Shown here one piece after another: positions 47,579-56,063 of a stretch of DNA of 64,000 bases. The stretch covers positions 1 to 64,000 of the forward strand of contig CAJUPO010000011.1 in NCBI GenBank assembly GCA_910588145.1, given 5' to 3'. A program made the position numbers and the translations under genes. Below the pieces are notes generated by a model. That model made no database searches and was not told the origin of the DNA. It saw only the letters and a list, made by a program, of their open reading frames with translations. The first letter of the stretch is position 1; the number at the start of each line of letters is the position of its first letter. The stretch is from an uncultured Oscillospiraceae bacterium. Lineage in GTDB: Bacteria; Bacillota; Clostridia; Oscillospirales; Ruminococcaceae.

Positions 47579-48262
47579 ATGATAAAAAAATATGAGTTTA
47601 CAGAAGAAATAAAAGTTATCTGCGGAAGAAAACTTCATAGAATCAGAGCAATAAGAAATTTTGGAAATGTTAAAGCAGATGACCTGGGCGGATTCATAGA
47701 AAAAGAAGAAAACTTAAGTCATGAGGGAAACTGCTGGGTTCGTGATGACGTAACAGTATATGATAATGCAAGAATCTTCGGCAGAGCAGTAATCCGCGGC
47801 AATGCAGAAATCTGCGGCAATGCAGTAATCTTCGGCGATGCAGAAATCTGCGGCAATGCAGAAATCTGCGGCAATGCATTAATCCGCGGCAATGCAGAAA
47901 TCTACGGCAATGCAGTAATCTGCGGCAATGCAGTAATCCGCGGCAATGCAGTAATCTTCGGCGATGCAGTAATCTGCGGCAATGCAGTAATCCGCGGCAA
48001 TGCAGTAATACGCGGAGGGAAATGGGACAAGTCACCTTTATACATACAAGGTACAAAATGGGCGTTTTATGTATCTTCTGAAAATACAGTAACAACAGGA
48101 TGTCAAATTCATACATTTGAAGAGTGGCAAAAGAATTACAAACAGATTGCTGAGGAGCATGATGGACTTGAAGTACTGAAGGAATATCTCAGATATTTCA
48201 ATTTGGCTTGCGAAATGTACGGAAAGGAAGAATATAAGATAGATTTAAAGGAGGCGGCTTAA
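47579..48262 (+). CDS. YdcK-like left-handed beta-helix (hexapeptide repeat) protein
   Basis: A 227-residue protein. The N-terminus (about 1-60: TEEIKVICGRKLHRIRAIRNFGNVKADDLGGFIEKEENLSHEGNCWV) resembles E. coli YdcK. About 15 hexapeptides of the form (I)-x-G-N/D-A-x follow (about 61-145), and a C-terminal helical region ends the chain. A left-handed beta-helix is expected; no acyltransferase active site is seen. Role in the phage unknown. Confidence 0.72.
   Translation: MIKKYEFTEEIKVICGRKLHRIRAIRNFGNVKADDLGGFIEKEENLSHEGNCWVRDDVTVYDNARIFGRAVIRGNAEICGNAVIFGDAEICGNAEICGNALIRGNAEIYGNAVICGNAVIRGNAVIFGDAVICGNAVIRGNAVIRGGKWDKSPLYIQGTKWAFYVSSENTVTTGCQIHTFEEWQKNYKQIAEEHDGLEVLKEYLRYFNLACEMYGKEEYKIDLKEAA
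47771..48018 (+). repeat. Tandem 18-bp coding repeats
   Basis: About 14 units of 18 bp of the kind GCAGTAATCYGCGGCAAT, each one hexapeptide. Near-identical in DNA, so the array has probably expanded recently by slippage or unequal crossing-over. Confidence 0.88.
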
Positions 48263-48263
48263 A

Positions 48264-48959
48264 ATTAAAGTTTTGGCAGCGTGTGAGGAATCACAAAGAG
48301 TATGTACAGCGTTCCGTAACCGTGGGCATGAAGCGTATTCCTGTGATATAGAGCCGTATAGCGGAGGACACCCAGAATGGCATATACAGGATGATGTACT
48401 TAACCTTATTAACGGAAACTGTATTTTTCAAACCAGTGACGGTAAGGTACATACAATAATTGGAAAATGGGACATGATTATTGCATTTCCGCCATGTACA
48501 TATCTGACATCAGCGGGAGCAAGGCATTATTCATTAAAGTGCAATAGTGCTCAAAAGGTTACAGAGAGAATAAAGAAGCGTGAGATTGCAGCAAAATTTT
48601 TTATGACATTAGCTTTTGCGGATTGTGAAAGAATAGCAATAGAAAATCCAGTGGGATATATGAACACCCAATGGAGAAAACCGGATCAGATAATACATCC
48701 ATATTATTTTGGAGACAATGCCAAAAAGCGAACATGCCTATGGCTGAAAAAACTGCCGAAATTAAAACCTACAAATATGCTGCCTGAGCCTGGCCCTGTG
48801 TATATTTGTCAGGGGAGTAAGTGCAACGGCAAGAAAATAGGCTGGTGCGAAGGGATAAGAGGAGTTAAAGGAGGGCAGAAAGAACGGTCAAAAGCAAGAA
48901 GCAAAACATTTCCTGGTATAGCAGAAGCAATGGCTGACCAGTGGGGAAAGTGTGATTAA
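48264..48959 (+). CDS. Phage DNA-methyltransferase-like protein
   Basis: A 231-residue protein of the Dcm-like phage type (VLAACEESQRVCTAFRNRGHEAYSCDIEP, then MIIAFPPCTYLTSAG with the PC motif, ENPVGYM). Start: ATT at 48264 gives the expected MKVLAACEESQ and stands 9 bases after GGAGG; TTG at 48273 would be 18 bases away. It may methylate cytosine or have lost activity. The DNA target is unknown. Confidence 0.78.
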   Translation: MKVLAACEESQRVCTAFRNRGHEAYSCDIEPYSGGHPEWHIQDDVLNLINGNCIFQTSDGKVHTIIGKWDMIIAFPPCTYLTSAGARHYSLKCNSAQKVTERIKKREIAAKFFMTLAFADCERIAIENPVGYMNTQWRKPDQIIHPYYFGDNAKKRTCLWLKKLPKLKPTNMLPEPGPVYICQGSKCNGKKIGWCEGIRGVKGGQKERSKARSKTFPGIAEAMADQWGKCD

Positions 48960-48960
48960 T

Positions 48961-49131
48961 ATGAAACTAAATGAAAAACAGTTATCTGTATTGACGAAAA
49001 CTGTAGCTTCTTTGGAAAGAAAGCGGACAGGGGAAATAAATTTAAAGCGTTCCGATATAAAAAATGAAATACTTGAACTTGCGGTACTTATAACAGAACT
49101 TACAGGTTCAGTGGAGTGGAGGAATTGTTAA
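48961..49131 (+). CDS. Small phage protein
   Basis: A 56-residue helical protein (MKLNEKQLSVLTKTVASLER). It starts one base after the stop of the methyltransferase-like gene. Not recognised. Confidence 0.5.
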   Translation: MKLNEKQLSVLTKTVASLERKRTGEINLKRSDIKNEILELAVLITELTGSVEWRNC

Positions 49132-49132
49132 A

Positions 49133-49267
49133 ATGGATAGTTGTATGTTTGATTTTTTGGAACAATGTTTTCATGAATGTGAAAACTGTCCGAGAAAAAT
49201 ACAGCCAGAGCCTGACTGGGACCATTTAAGGGATTTGGAAAGGGAACAGAGATATGATATTGGCTGA
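49133..49267 (+). CDS. Small Cys-rich phage protein
   Basis: A 44-residue protein with four Cys (MDSCMFDFLEQCFHECENCPRK), possibly zinc-binding. It overlaps the start of the YqaJ-type gene by 14 bp. Not recognised. Confidence 0.5.
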   Translation: MDSCMFDFLEQCFHECENCPRKIQPEPDWDHLRDLEREQRYDIG

Positions 49268-49907
49268 TCCTAAAAATCATGAAGAATGGATAAAAGCGAG
49301 GAAAGCAGGAATTGGAGGAAGTGAAGCGGCAAGTATACTTGGAATGAATAAGTATAAGACAAATGTAACACTTTGGAAAGAAAAGAAAGGACTTGTTAAA
49401 CCGGAAGACGTTTCGGAAAAGCCCGCAGTAAGATACGGGAAAGAAGCTGAAGCATATATACGCAAGCTGTTCCAGCTTGACTATCCTGAATATGAAGTAA
49501 GTTATAATGAGTTTAGAATGTATGCATCAGAAAAATACCCTTTTATATTTGCAACATTGGATGGGGAATTGACGGACAAGGAAACAGGAACAAGGGGAAT
49601 ATTGGAAATAAAAACAGCAGCTATTCAGAACTCGCTGCAATGGAATAATTGGCAGGATGATGAAATCCCAGAAAATTACTACATACAAATACTGCATCAA
49701 TTGGCGGCAACCGGATGGGATTTTGTAATATTAAGAGCGTATATAAGATACTACAGAAATAGCAGGCTGTTCGCTTGTGTGAAGGATTATAAAGTAAACC
49801 GTAATGAAGTAAGCCAAGAGATTGATTTTTTAATAACGGCGGAAGAAAGGTTTTGGAAGTCTCTTGAAGGTGATGATGAACCGGCACAGATACTGCCTAA
49901 AATATAG
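49254..49907 (+). CDS. YqaJ-type viral recombinase/exonuclease
   Basis: A 217-residue PD-(D/E)xK nuclease like lambda exonuclease. GGSEAASILGMNKYKT is the family start, RYGKEAEAYI the first Glu, FATLDGELTD the Asp and ILEIKTAA the ExK. It works with RecT encoded two genes on: the nuclease makes single-stranded ends that RecT anneals. DUF1351 lies between. Confidence 0.92.
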   Translation: MILADPKNHEEWIKARKAGIGGSEAASILGMNKYKTNVTLWKEKKGLVKPEDVSEKPAVRYGKEAEAYIRKLFQLDYPEYEVSYNEFRMYASEKYPFIFATLDGELTDKETGTRGILEIKTAAIQNSLQWNNWQDDEIPENYYIQILHQLAATGWDFVILRAYIRYYRNSRLFACVKDYKVNRNEVSQEIDFLITAEERFWKSLEGDDEPAQILPKI

Positions 49908-49916
49908 GAGGGAAAA

Positions 49917-50822
49917 ATGGATTTTTTGGAACTTGCAGTAAGAGCAGATATAAGTACGATTCCGGAAATAGAATTCAGCAACTTTGAAGAGCTGAAAGAG
50001 GAAATAATAGAAAGACTGGAGCATTATAATAACCTTGTAATTCAAAAAGATGATATAAAACAGGCAAAAGCAGATAAAGCCAAACTCAATAAGCTCGCAG
50101 AGGCAGTTGACGGCAGGAGAAAAGAAATAAAAAAACAATATTCACAGCCGCTGACAGAGTTTGAAAAGAAATGTAAAGAACTTGTGGAACTGATAAAAGG
50201 ACCAGTATCTGCTATTGACAGCCAAATAAAAGCATTTGAAGAAGAGGAAACTAATAAAAAATATTCAGAATTAAAAAATCATTTTACTGAATATGCAAAA
50301 GGTATGGAAGAAATAATTGACTTTGATAAAATTCTGAATCCAAAATGGAAAAACTCATCAATGAAGCTAAGTACCTTGAAAGTCGAGATTAAGGACACTG
50401 TTGACAGAATCGGAAATGAAATTGATATACTAAAAAAAGAATGCGGTGACAGTACATTTGCGGCAGCAGTTATTAATGAGTACTGCGATAAGGGTTACAG
50501 TCTGAGCAAGGCTCTTGTATATTCGGCAGAGTTAAAAAGACAGTCGGAAATTCAGGCAAAAAAGTTAAAGCAGGAAAAAGAAAATGCAATTAAAATTGAA
50601 GAAAAGCAAGAAGAAAATTTGAATTATGCAAAAGAATCAAATCAGGAAATTGTAAAAGAGGCAGCAGAGCCAATAGTAGGGGGATGTTTTGCAGTAGAAT
50701 GCAGGAAATCACAGTTAATATTATTAAGAAAGTTTATGGATCAAAATGAAATAAAGGTGATTGGAACATTGAGCTTAAAGGCTTATAAGGAATATAAGAA
50801 AAATCAGGGGGTAAAAGAATAA
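49917..50822 (+). CDS. DUF1351 protein
   Basis: A 301-residue, strongly charged coiled-coil protein (DDIKQAKADKAKLNKLAEAVDGRRKEIKKQYSQPL), as in the DUF1351 family. It is regularly found between the YqaJ nuclease and RecT, and probably helps recombination. It overlaps the recT start by 1 base. Confidence 0.88.
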   Translation: MDFLELAVRADISTIPEIEFSNFEELKEEIIERLEHYNNLVIQKDDIKQAKADKAKLNKLAEAVDGRRKEIKKQYSQPLTEFEKKCKELVELIKGPVSAIDSQIKAFEEEETNKKYSELKNHFTEYAKGMEEIIDFDKILNPKWKNSSMKLSTLKVEIKDTVDRIGNEIDILKKECGDSTFAAAVINEYCDKGYSLSKALVYSAELKRQSEIQAKKLKQEKENAIKIEEKQEENLNYAKESNQEIVKEAAEPIVGGCFAVECRKSQLILLRKFMDQNEIKVIGTLSLKAYKEYKKNQGVKE

Positions 50823-51763
50823 TGGCATTGAAAAACAGTATTACAGCAAATGAAGGAACTCAGAAAGCTCCGTTTTCATTGCAGATACAAAGTAAGGGAT
50901 ATCAAAATCTGATAAATACAACTCTAAGGGACAAGAAAACAGCAAACAGGTTTATCGCTTCTATAGTATCAGCAGTAAGCGCAAATCCAGCCCTTCAGGA
51001 ATGTGACGCAGGAACAATTTTATCGGCAGGCTTGCTGGGAGAGGGATTGAATCTTTCACCGTCACCGCAGTTGGGACAATATTACATAGTACCGTTTAAT
51101 GATAATAAAAATAAAAGAAAAGTAGCGCAATTTCAGTTAGGTTATAAGGGATATATACAGCTTGCAATTCGTTCAGGACAATATAAAAAGTTAACTGTAA
51201 TGCCTATTAAACAGGGAGAATTGATACATTTTAATCCGTTGGAAGAAGAAATTGAAGTTCAGCTTATTGAAAATGAAATAGAACGAGAAAAAGCACCGAC
51301 AATCGGATATTATGCAATGTTCAGGTATATAAACGGCTTTGAAAAAGCGATGTATTGGAGTAAGGAAAAAATGATGTCCCATGCGGATAAATACAGCCCG
51401 GCATTTTCTATTGAAGAAAAAACGATAAAGACAGGCGGCAGACAATTAAAAAAGGTTTCGTTTGAAGAATATGAATCAGGAAATTATGATGAAAAAGACA
51501 GTTGGCTGTATTCATCATTTTGGTACAAGGATTTTGATGGAATGGCATGTAAAACAATGCTGAGACAGCTAATAAGCAAATGGGGAATTATGTCAATAGA
51601 AATGGAGAAAGCAGTTACAAGCGATATGGCTGTAATAAATGAAAATGGAGAAGCGGAGTATGCAGAGGAAGCTTCGGAACTGGTTGAAACAGCAGCAGTA
51701 GAAGAAGCGGTATTAGAATCGAAAGAACCGGAAGACGATTTTACAGCAATTATGGGAGGTTAA
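50822..51763 (+). CDS. recT: RecT single-strand annealing protein
   Basis: A 313-residue recombinase of the RecT family (SKGYQNLINTTLRDKKTANRFIASIVSAVSANPALQECD, LGQYYIVPF, QLGYKGYIQLAIRSGQYK, GMACKTMLRQLISKWG). It anneals single-stranded DNA in phage recombination. The C-terminus is acidic. Confidence 0.95.
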   Translation: MALKNSITANEGTQKAPFSLQIQSKGYQNLINTTLRDKKTANRFIASIVSAVSANPALQECDAGTILSAGLLGEGLNLSPSPQLGQYYIVPFNDNKNKRKVAQFQLGYKGYIQLAIRSGQYKKLTVMPIKQGELIHFNPLEEEIEVQLIENEIEREKAPTIGYYAMFRYINGFEKAMYWSKEKMMSHADKYSPAFSIEEKTIKTGGRQLKKVSFEEYESGNYDEKDSWLYSSFWYKDFDGMACKTMLRQLISKWGIMSIEMEKAVTSDMAVINENGEAEYAEEASELVETAAVEEAVLESKEPEDDFTAIMGG

Positions 51764-51766
51764 GAT

Positions 51767-52228
51767 ATGATAAACAAAGTTATAATACAGGGTCGGTTAA
51801 CAGCTGATCCGGAACTTCGGCAAACTCCGTCCGGTATATCATCATGCCGGATAAGCGCAGCAGTTGACAGAGGGTATAAGTCAAAAGAAACAGGAGAATC
51901 ACAGACAGATTTTATAAATGTAATTGCATGGAGGCATACAGCAGAATTTATCAGCAGATATTTCAAAAAGGGCAGCATGATAATTGTAGAAGGAAACTTA
52001 AGAAACAACAATTATACTGATTCAGACGGTGTTAAGCATTATTCTATGAATGTTCATGCTGAAAGTGTTCACTTTGCCGGAGGAAAGTCAGAGAATAGGC
52101 AAGAAGATACATCGGCTAAAGCTTCATCTGATGTTTCATCAAAACAGCCGAAAGCAACTGAGACTGTTCAGCTCGAAAATCTCGATGATTTTGAAGAAAT
52201 CATAAGCGACGGAGAAGTACCGTTCTGA
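51767..52228 (+). CDS. ssb: Single-stranded DNA-binding protein
   Basis: A 153-residue SSB with an OB fold (MINKVIIQGRLTADPELRQTPSG, FINVIAWR) and the acidic tip ending DFEEIISDGEVPF, as in the Ssb C-terminus. Serves the phage recombination and replication genes around it. Confidence 0.95.
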   Translation: MINKVIIQGRLTADPELRQTPSGISSCRISAAVDRGYKSKETGESQTDFINVIAWRHTAEFISRYFKKGSMIIVEGNLRNNNYTDSDGVKHYSMNVHAESVHFAGGKSENRQEDTSAKASSDVSSKQPKATETVQLENLDDFEEIISDGEVPF

Positions 52229-52243
52229 GTGTGAGGTGAAAAG

Positions 52244-53038
52244 ATGTCAAACAGGATATTAAAGCAATCAATATGTACAAGCGATACAGTAGATGAATTA
52301 TCTTGGTTTGAGGAGGTGGTATTTTACAGATTAATAGTAAATTGTGATGATTACGGAAGAATGGATGCAAGACTGAGAATTTTAAAATCGGCATTATTTC
52401 CATTAAAGGAAAGGTTAACGGTAAAGGAATTGGAACGTGCGCTTTATAGATTGGCGGATGCAGGTTGCGTTAAGCTCTACAAAGTTGGAGGAAAACCCTA
52501 TTTGTATCTCCCAACATGGGAAGTCCACCAGACCATTCGAGCACAGAAAAGCCGTTATCCAGCACCGGAAAGCGGAACAGAAATAAAAGTAGATATGAAT
52601 GAGAGTGAAAACAAACGCAATCAAATGATAGCAGATGAATGCAGATGTTCCCGTAATCCAATACAATCCAATACAATTCAATCCGAATACGAATCCGAAT
52701 CTAATTTTATGCCCGGAGCTGAAACTCCGGACAGTAATCCGTTTATCAAACTGCCGTTAAACAATAAAATAGAATTTGCAGTAAGCGAAAAAATGATACT
52801 TGAATGGGCAGAGCTATATCAGGCAGTAGATATAAAGCAGGAGTTAAGAAAAATGAAAGGTTGGCTTGACAGTAATCCAAGTAAGAAAAAAACAAAGTCA
52901 GGCATTAAACGGTTTATAACCAACTGGTTATCAAGGGCACAGGACAGCGGTGGAAGCAGAAAAGAAATATCAGACCAAACATCATTTGGACATGACCTTG
53001 ACGAGTATAAGAGTCTTGTAAACAACTTCGGAGATTGA
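52244..53038 (+). CDS. Phage replisome organiser-like protein
   Basis: A 264-residue protein. The N-terminal winged helix is typical for phage replisome organisers (DELSWFEEVVFYRLIVNCDDYGRMDAR, LKSALFPLK, LADAGCVKLY) and a C-terminal helical domain (about 175-264) would contact helicase or loader. It likely starts phage replication; the origin may lie within or near the gene. No helicase gene is in the window. Confidence 0.85.
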   Translation: MSNRILKQSICTSDTVDELSWFEEVVFYRLIVNCDDYGRMDARLRILKSALFPLKERLTVKELERALYRLADAGCVKLYKVGGKPYLYLPTWEVHQTIRAQKSRYPAPESGTEIKVDMNESENKRNQMIADECRCSRNPIQSNTIQSEYESESNFMPGAETPDSNPFIKLPLNNKIEFAVSEKMILEWAELYQAVDIKQELRKMKGWLDSNPSKKKTKSGIKRFITNWLSRAQDSGGSRKEISDQTSFGHDLDEYKSLVNNFGD

Positions 53039-53039
53039 A

Positions 53040-53249
53040 GTGGATAGCTGGAAAGATAAAAACGGAAAAAGGTATATATACTGTCATGAATGCGCATATG
53101 GGGGTAATGGGATAATAAAAAACTGCAATGTGGGTAAAGAAATCAGAAGCAACTACCTAAACAGAGGATGTTGGGCAGGAGAATTAATCAAGGAATTAAA
53201 ACAGGGTGAAGAAGATGAAATACATAATTCAGGAGATACCACCCAGTAA
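53040..53249 (+). CDS. Small Cys-rich phage protein
   Basis: A 69-residue protein (start GTG) with Cys pairs (YCHECAYG, KNCN, GCWAG). Overlaps RusA by 35 bp in another frame. Not recognised. Confidence 0.5.
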   Translation: MDSWKDKNGKRYIYCHECAYGGNGIIKNCNVGKEIRSNYLNRGCWAGELIKELKQGEEDEIHNSGDTTQ

Positions 53250-53583
53250 TAATAAATTTATGGGCAGAACAAACAAGTGGGAGTATCAGGAGGAAAAAAG
53301 AAACTGGGAAAGGCTGATAAGGTTATCATGCAGAAAAAGACCAGAAAAACCGTTTAAGAAAGCAGAAGTAAAAATAACATATTATTTTAAAACAAGGGTA
53401 AGGCATGATCCTGATAATTACAGCGGAAAGTTTATACTGGACGGCTTGGTAAAGGCTGGGATTATAGAAGACGATAGTTTTAACAACATACGGCTGGAAC
53501 TGTCGGGTAAGTATGATAAATTGAATCCGAGAACTGAGATTGAGGTTACAGAAGCGTTGTTTGATAAGCTAAAGGGAGGATAA
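53215..53583 (+). CDS. rusA: RusA-type Holliday junction resolvase
   Basis: A 122-residue endonuclease: IPPSNNKFMGRT, HDPDNYSGKFILDGLVKAGIIEDDSF with the three catalytic Asp. The start at 53215 is preferred (AGGGTG 6 bases upstream) over GTG at 53206. Resolves recombination joints formed by RecT. Confidence 0.92.
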   Translation: MKYIIQEIPPSNNKFMGRTNKWEYQEEKRNWERLIRLSCRKRPEKPFKKAEVKITYYFKTRVRHDPDNYSGKFILDGLVKAGIIEDDSFNNIRLELSGKYDKLNPRTEIEVTEALFDKLKGG

Positions 53584-53586
53584 ATA

Positions 53587-54504
53587 ATGTCAAAAATAGG
53601 GCTTTGGACGGACAGTCATAATTTTCCAAGCCTGCCGTTAATGAAGCTGTCAGCTTATCATAAAGCCATGGGCGATGAAGTTGAAATGTATATGCCAATA
53701 AATCAATACGATTTAGTTTATGCTTCAAAAGTATTCAGCTTTACGGATGATATTGATACAGACAGTGTTATACAAGCAGATGAAGTGAAAAGAGGCGGAA
53801 CAGGGTATTGCATAAGTGTGAAAAATGGTAAAGAGGTATTTGACAATTCAAAGAATACGTTTTTGCCAAGGGAAATAGAGCACATATATCCCGATTACGC
53901 TTTATATCCGCAATATAAATATGCAGTGGGATTTCTGACAAGAGGCTGTCCAAGAAATTGCGGATTTTGTGTGGTAGGTGAAAAAGAGGGATTATGTTCA
54001 AAACAAGCTGCGGATTTGAATGAATTTTGGAGAGGACAAAAAGAAATAAAATTACTTGATCCGAATATTTTGGCTTGTAAAGATTACGAGAGCTTATTAA
54101 AGCAATTAGCTGAGAGCAAAGCAAAAGTAGATTTTACACAGGGATTAGATATTCGATTGACGAATCCGGATAACATTGAGTTATTAAATAAAATAAAGGT
54201 TACTATGCTGCACTTTGCGTGGGATAATCCTAAACAGGATTTAACGAGGTACTTTAGACGTTTTTCAGAGCATACAAAAATCAAATCAGATAGAAACAAG
54301 GCTGTATATGTTCTGACAAATTATAACAGTACGCTTGAAGAAGATTTATATAGAATTTATACGCTAAGAGAATTGGGATATAATCCGTATGTAATGATAT
54401 ATCAAAAAGAGAATGCTCCAAAGGAGATAAGACGGTTACAAAGATGGGTAAATTGCAGGTGGATATTCCGTACTGTTAATAAATTTGAAGATTATAAGGG
54501 TTAG
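53587..54504 (+). CDS. Phage radical SAM enzyme
   Basis: A 305-residue protein with a radical SAM cluster motif CX3CX2C in TRGCPRNCGFCVVGEKEG (about 124-132) and downstream strands with the GLDIRL and FAWDNP segments. The first about 110 residues (IGLWTDSHNFPSLPLMKLSAYHKAMGDEV) look like a Rossmann-type, B12-binding-like fold. Radical SAM proteins occur in some Firmicute phages, but their role is not known. It sits between RusA and small Cys-rich genes. Confidence 0.85.
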   Translation: MSKIGLWTDSHNFPSLPLMKLSAYHKAMGDEVEMYMPINQYDLVYASKVFSFTDDIDTDSVIQADEVKRGGTGYCISVKNGKEVFDNSKNTFLPREIEHIYPDYALYPQYKYAVGFLTRGCPRNCGFCVVGEKEGLCSKQAADLNEFWRGQKEIKLLDPNILACKDYESLLKQLAESKAKVDFTQGLDIRLTNPDNIELLNKIKVTMLHFAWDNPKQDLTRYFRRFSEHTKIKSDRNKAVYVLTNYNSTLEEDLYRIYTLRELGYNPYVMIYQKENAPKEIRRLQRWVNCRWIFRTVNKFEDYKG

Positions 54505-54514
54505 GTGGATGTAA

Positions 54515-54682
54515 ATGAAAGTGATTGAAAAAGAAGCAGTATATAAAATGCTTCATAATTTAGGAGGCTGTGACGCCAAAGAAGCATGGGCAAAGGGTTA
54601 TGATGCGGCTATAGACGATGCCATATCCAATTTGGATGACATACCTGTTATAGAAGTTGAAATGGAGGATAAAAATGCATAA
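54515..54682 (+). CDS. Small phage protein
   Basis: A 55-residue acidic protein (MKVIEKEAVYKMLHNLGGCD, AWAKGYDAAIDDAISNL), a pattern common to small phage proteins near recombination genes. Overlaps the next gene by 8 bp. Confidence 0.6.
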   Translation: MKVIEKEAVYKMLHNLGGCDAKEAWAKGYDAAIDDAISNLDDIPVIEVEMEDKNA

Positions 54683-54806
54683 GGAATTAAAACCGTGTCC
54701 GTTTTGCGGTTTACAGGCGCGAATTAGAAAAATAAATGATAAGCATTATGCGGTTACATGTATAGTGAATTGTGCTGGAACAAGAGGGCTATCGTATGAC
54801 AAATAA
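54675..54806 (+). CDS. Lar-like zinc-ribbon protein
   Basis: A 43-residue protein with CPFCG at about 8-12 and TCIVNCAG later, the pattern of Lar/restriction-alleviation and other phage zinc ribbons. Short for Lar, so the restriction link is not assured. Confidence 0.6.
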   Translation: MHKELKPCPFCGLQARIRKINDKHYAVTCIVNCAGTRGLSYDK

Positions 54807-54993
54807 AAATTTACAGACGATACAAAAGCGAGTGCTTGATATATACAATTACTACAAGGGTAAAATAGAACTTTTACCGGAAGATAAGAAAAGCATATCG
54901 AATATAAATTGCTATATTGACGCGCTGGAAAAGGTTATGAAAATAATTCAAGAGGAAATTGATAGAAGTAACATAAAGGAAAGAAAAATATGA
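54796..54993 (+). CDS. Small phage protein
   Basis: A 65-residue helical protein (LQTIQKRVLDIYNYYKGKIELLPEDKKSI). Start at ATG 54796 with AGAGGG upstream, overlapping the previous gene. Not recognised. Confidence 0.55.
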   Translation: MTNKNLQTIQKRVLDIYNYYKGKIELLPEDKKSISNINCYIDALEKVMKIIQEEIDRSNIKERKI

Positions 54994-55184
54994 CGGAAAG
55001 AGAGAATTGAGAAGATTTATTTAAACTCATGCAGGAAAACCCAGATTTGCCTGTTGTGCCTATGGTGGACGGAGAAATTGTAGCCGGAGACGATTATGGA
55101 TACTGGCAGGGGGCTTGGGGTTATGCAAGAGTAGATGAATATCTAAAACCTAAAAGAGAACAAGTAGATATTCAAAGTAATTAA
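54990..55184 (+). pseudogene. Small phage gene with in-frame TGA at codon 7
   Basis: The ATG at 54990 overlaps the previous stop (ATGA), but codon 7 is TGA (55008-55010); the frame then stays open for 57 codons (EDLFKLMQENPDLPVVPMVD, DYGYWQGAWGYARVDEY). TGG to TGA is one base change, which would restore MTERENWEDLFKLM. Translation could restart at the ATG at 55029. Confidence 0.65.
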
Positions 55185-55217
55185 ACCAAATATTTGATTG
55201 ATAGGAAGTGATTTTGA

Positions 55218-56063
55218 ATGAATGGATTTTTAGTTTATGATACAACATTATTATTCATAAATAATGATGAACGACCATGTAATAATTGGTTAAGGCATAA
55301 GTTCCAGCATTATGGACTTCTTCATAGAATTTTCAATATGATGAGGAATTATGGTTTTGAAATATGTAATGATATGGAAGTATCTAAGACAATAAGAAAA
55401 GATCACTTTGCCGGAGTAAAAGGTGATTTAAAATTTAAGGCAAGCAGATACCCAAAAGGTTTTAAAGTTGTATTTTATCAAGAGTTGGTTACTGTAAATT
55501 CTAACGGAGGTTATTACGATTTTGATAAGTTTAAGAAAATGCCATATTTGATAAAGAAACAATACATTTTGGCAGTTAATAAAATTTGTAGTTTTCTTTC
55601 AGAATTTGCCCAAAATATAACAAAGCCAGATTGCCGTACAGCAGAGGACGAAATAAAATATAGCTATGTTCAAAGCTGTCACCATCCAGAGGAAAGTATG
55701 GATTTTGTTTTATCGGAACTGAATGGTACAACTTGCGGGGAATCATACAACAATACTGATCGGGATGGTAAAACAATATTTAATGGAGATCTAAAATATT
55801 TCAGAGATCATAAAGGATACCTAAATCGTGGAATTGTATACCACGACCTGAATAATATGTGGTGGGTAATATTGAATGATACAGAGATAGCTAAGAAGGC
55901 TAATTTTCAACTTTTTGATATATCGAATAAGGATATAAGAAAAAGAATGAAAAAGTACATAAACCCTGAATCATATATTGAAAAGAAACAGATTTTAAGT
56001 CAGTGTTCTTTAAAAGAACTGAAAAATGAGATTAAACGGAGGTTAAAAAATAATGAAATGTGA
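55218..56063 (+). CDS. Hypothetical phage protein
   Basis: A 281-residue protein of unknown function. Aromatic and basic residues dominate (NNWLRHKFQHYGLLHRIFNMMRNYGFEICND). No membrane segment or motif is seen. A good SD (AGGAAGTG) precedes the ATG. It overlaps the next gene by 11 bp. Confidence 0.7.
   Translation: MNGFLVYDTTLLFINNDERPCNNWLRHKFQHYGLLHRIFNMMRNYGFEICNDMEVSKTIRKDHFAGVKGDLKFKASRYPKGFKVVFYQELVTVNSNGGYYDFDKFKKMPYLIKKQYILAVNKICSFLSEFAQNITKPDCRTAEDEIKYSYVQSCHHPEESMDFVLSELNGTTCGESYNNTDRDGKTIFNGDLKYFRDHKGYLNRGIVYHDLNNMWWVILNDTEIAKKANFQLFDISNKDIRKRMKKYINPESYIEKKQILSQCSLKELKNEIKRRLKNNEM

Noticed and set aside
47771..48018. Array of short repeats resembling a CRISPR
   Set aside because: Units are 18 bp without spacers, in frame and coding for hexapeptides; no cas genes.
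47694..48116. Long minus-strand frame full of LLHCRR repeats
   Set aside because: It is the reverse of the 18-bp hexapeptide repeats; no start signals and no sense as a protein.
53766..54124. 118-residue minus-strand frame opposite the radical SAM gene
   Set aside because: Antisense shadow without SD; the plus gene has the cluster motif.
54990..55184. Stop-codon reassignment (TGA as Trp) in the phage
   Set aside because: Several phage genes end in TGA and tolerate no read-through; a single mutation is simpler.
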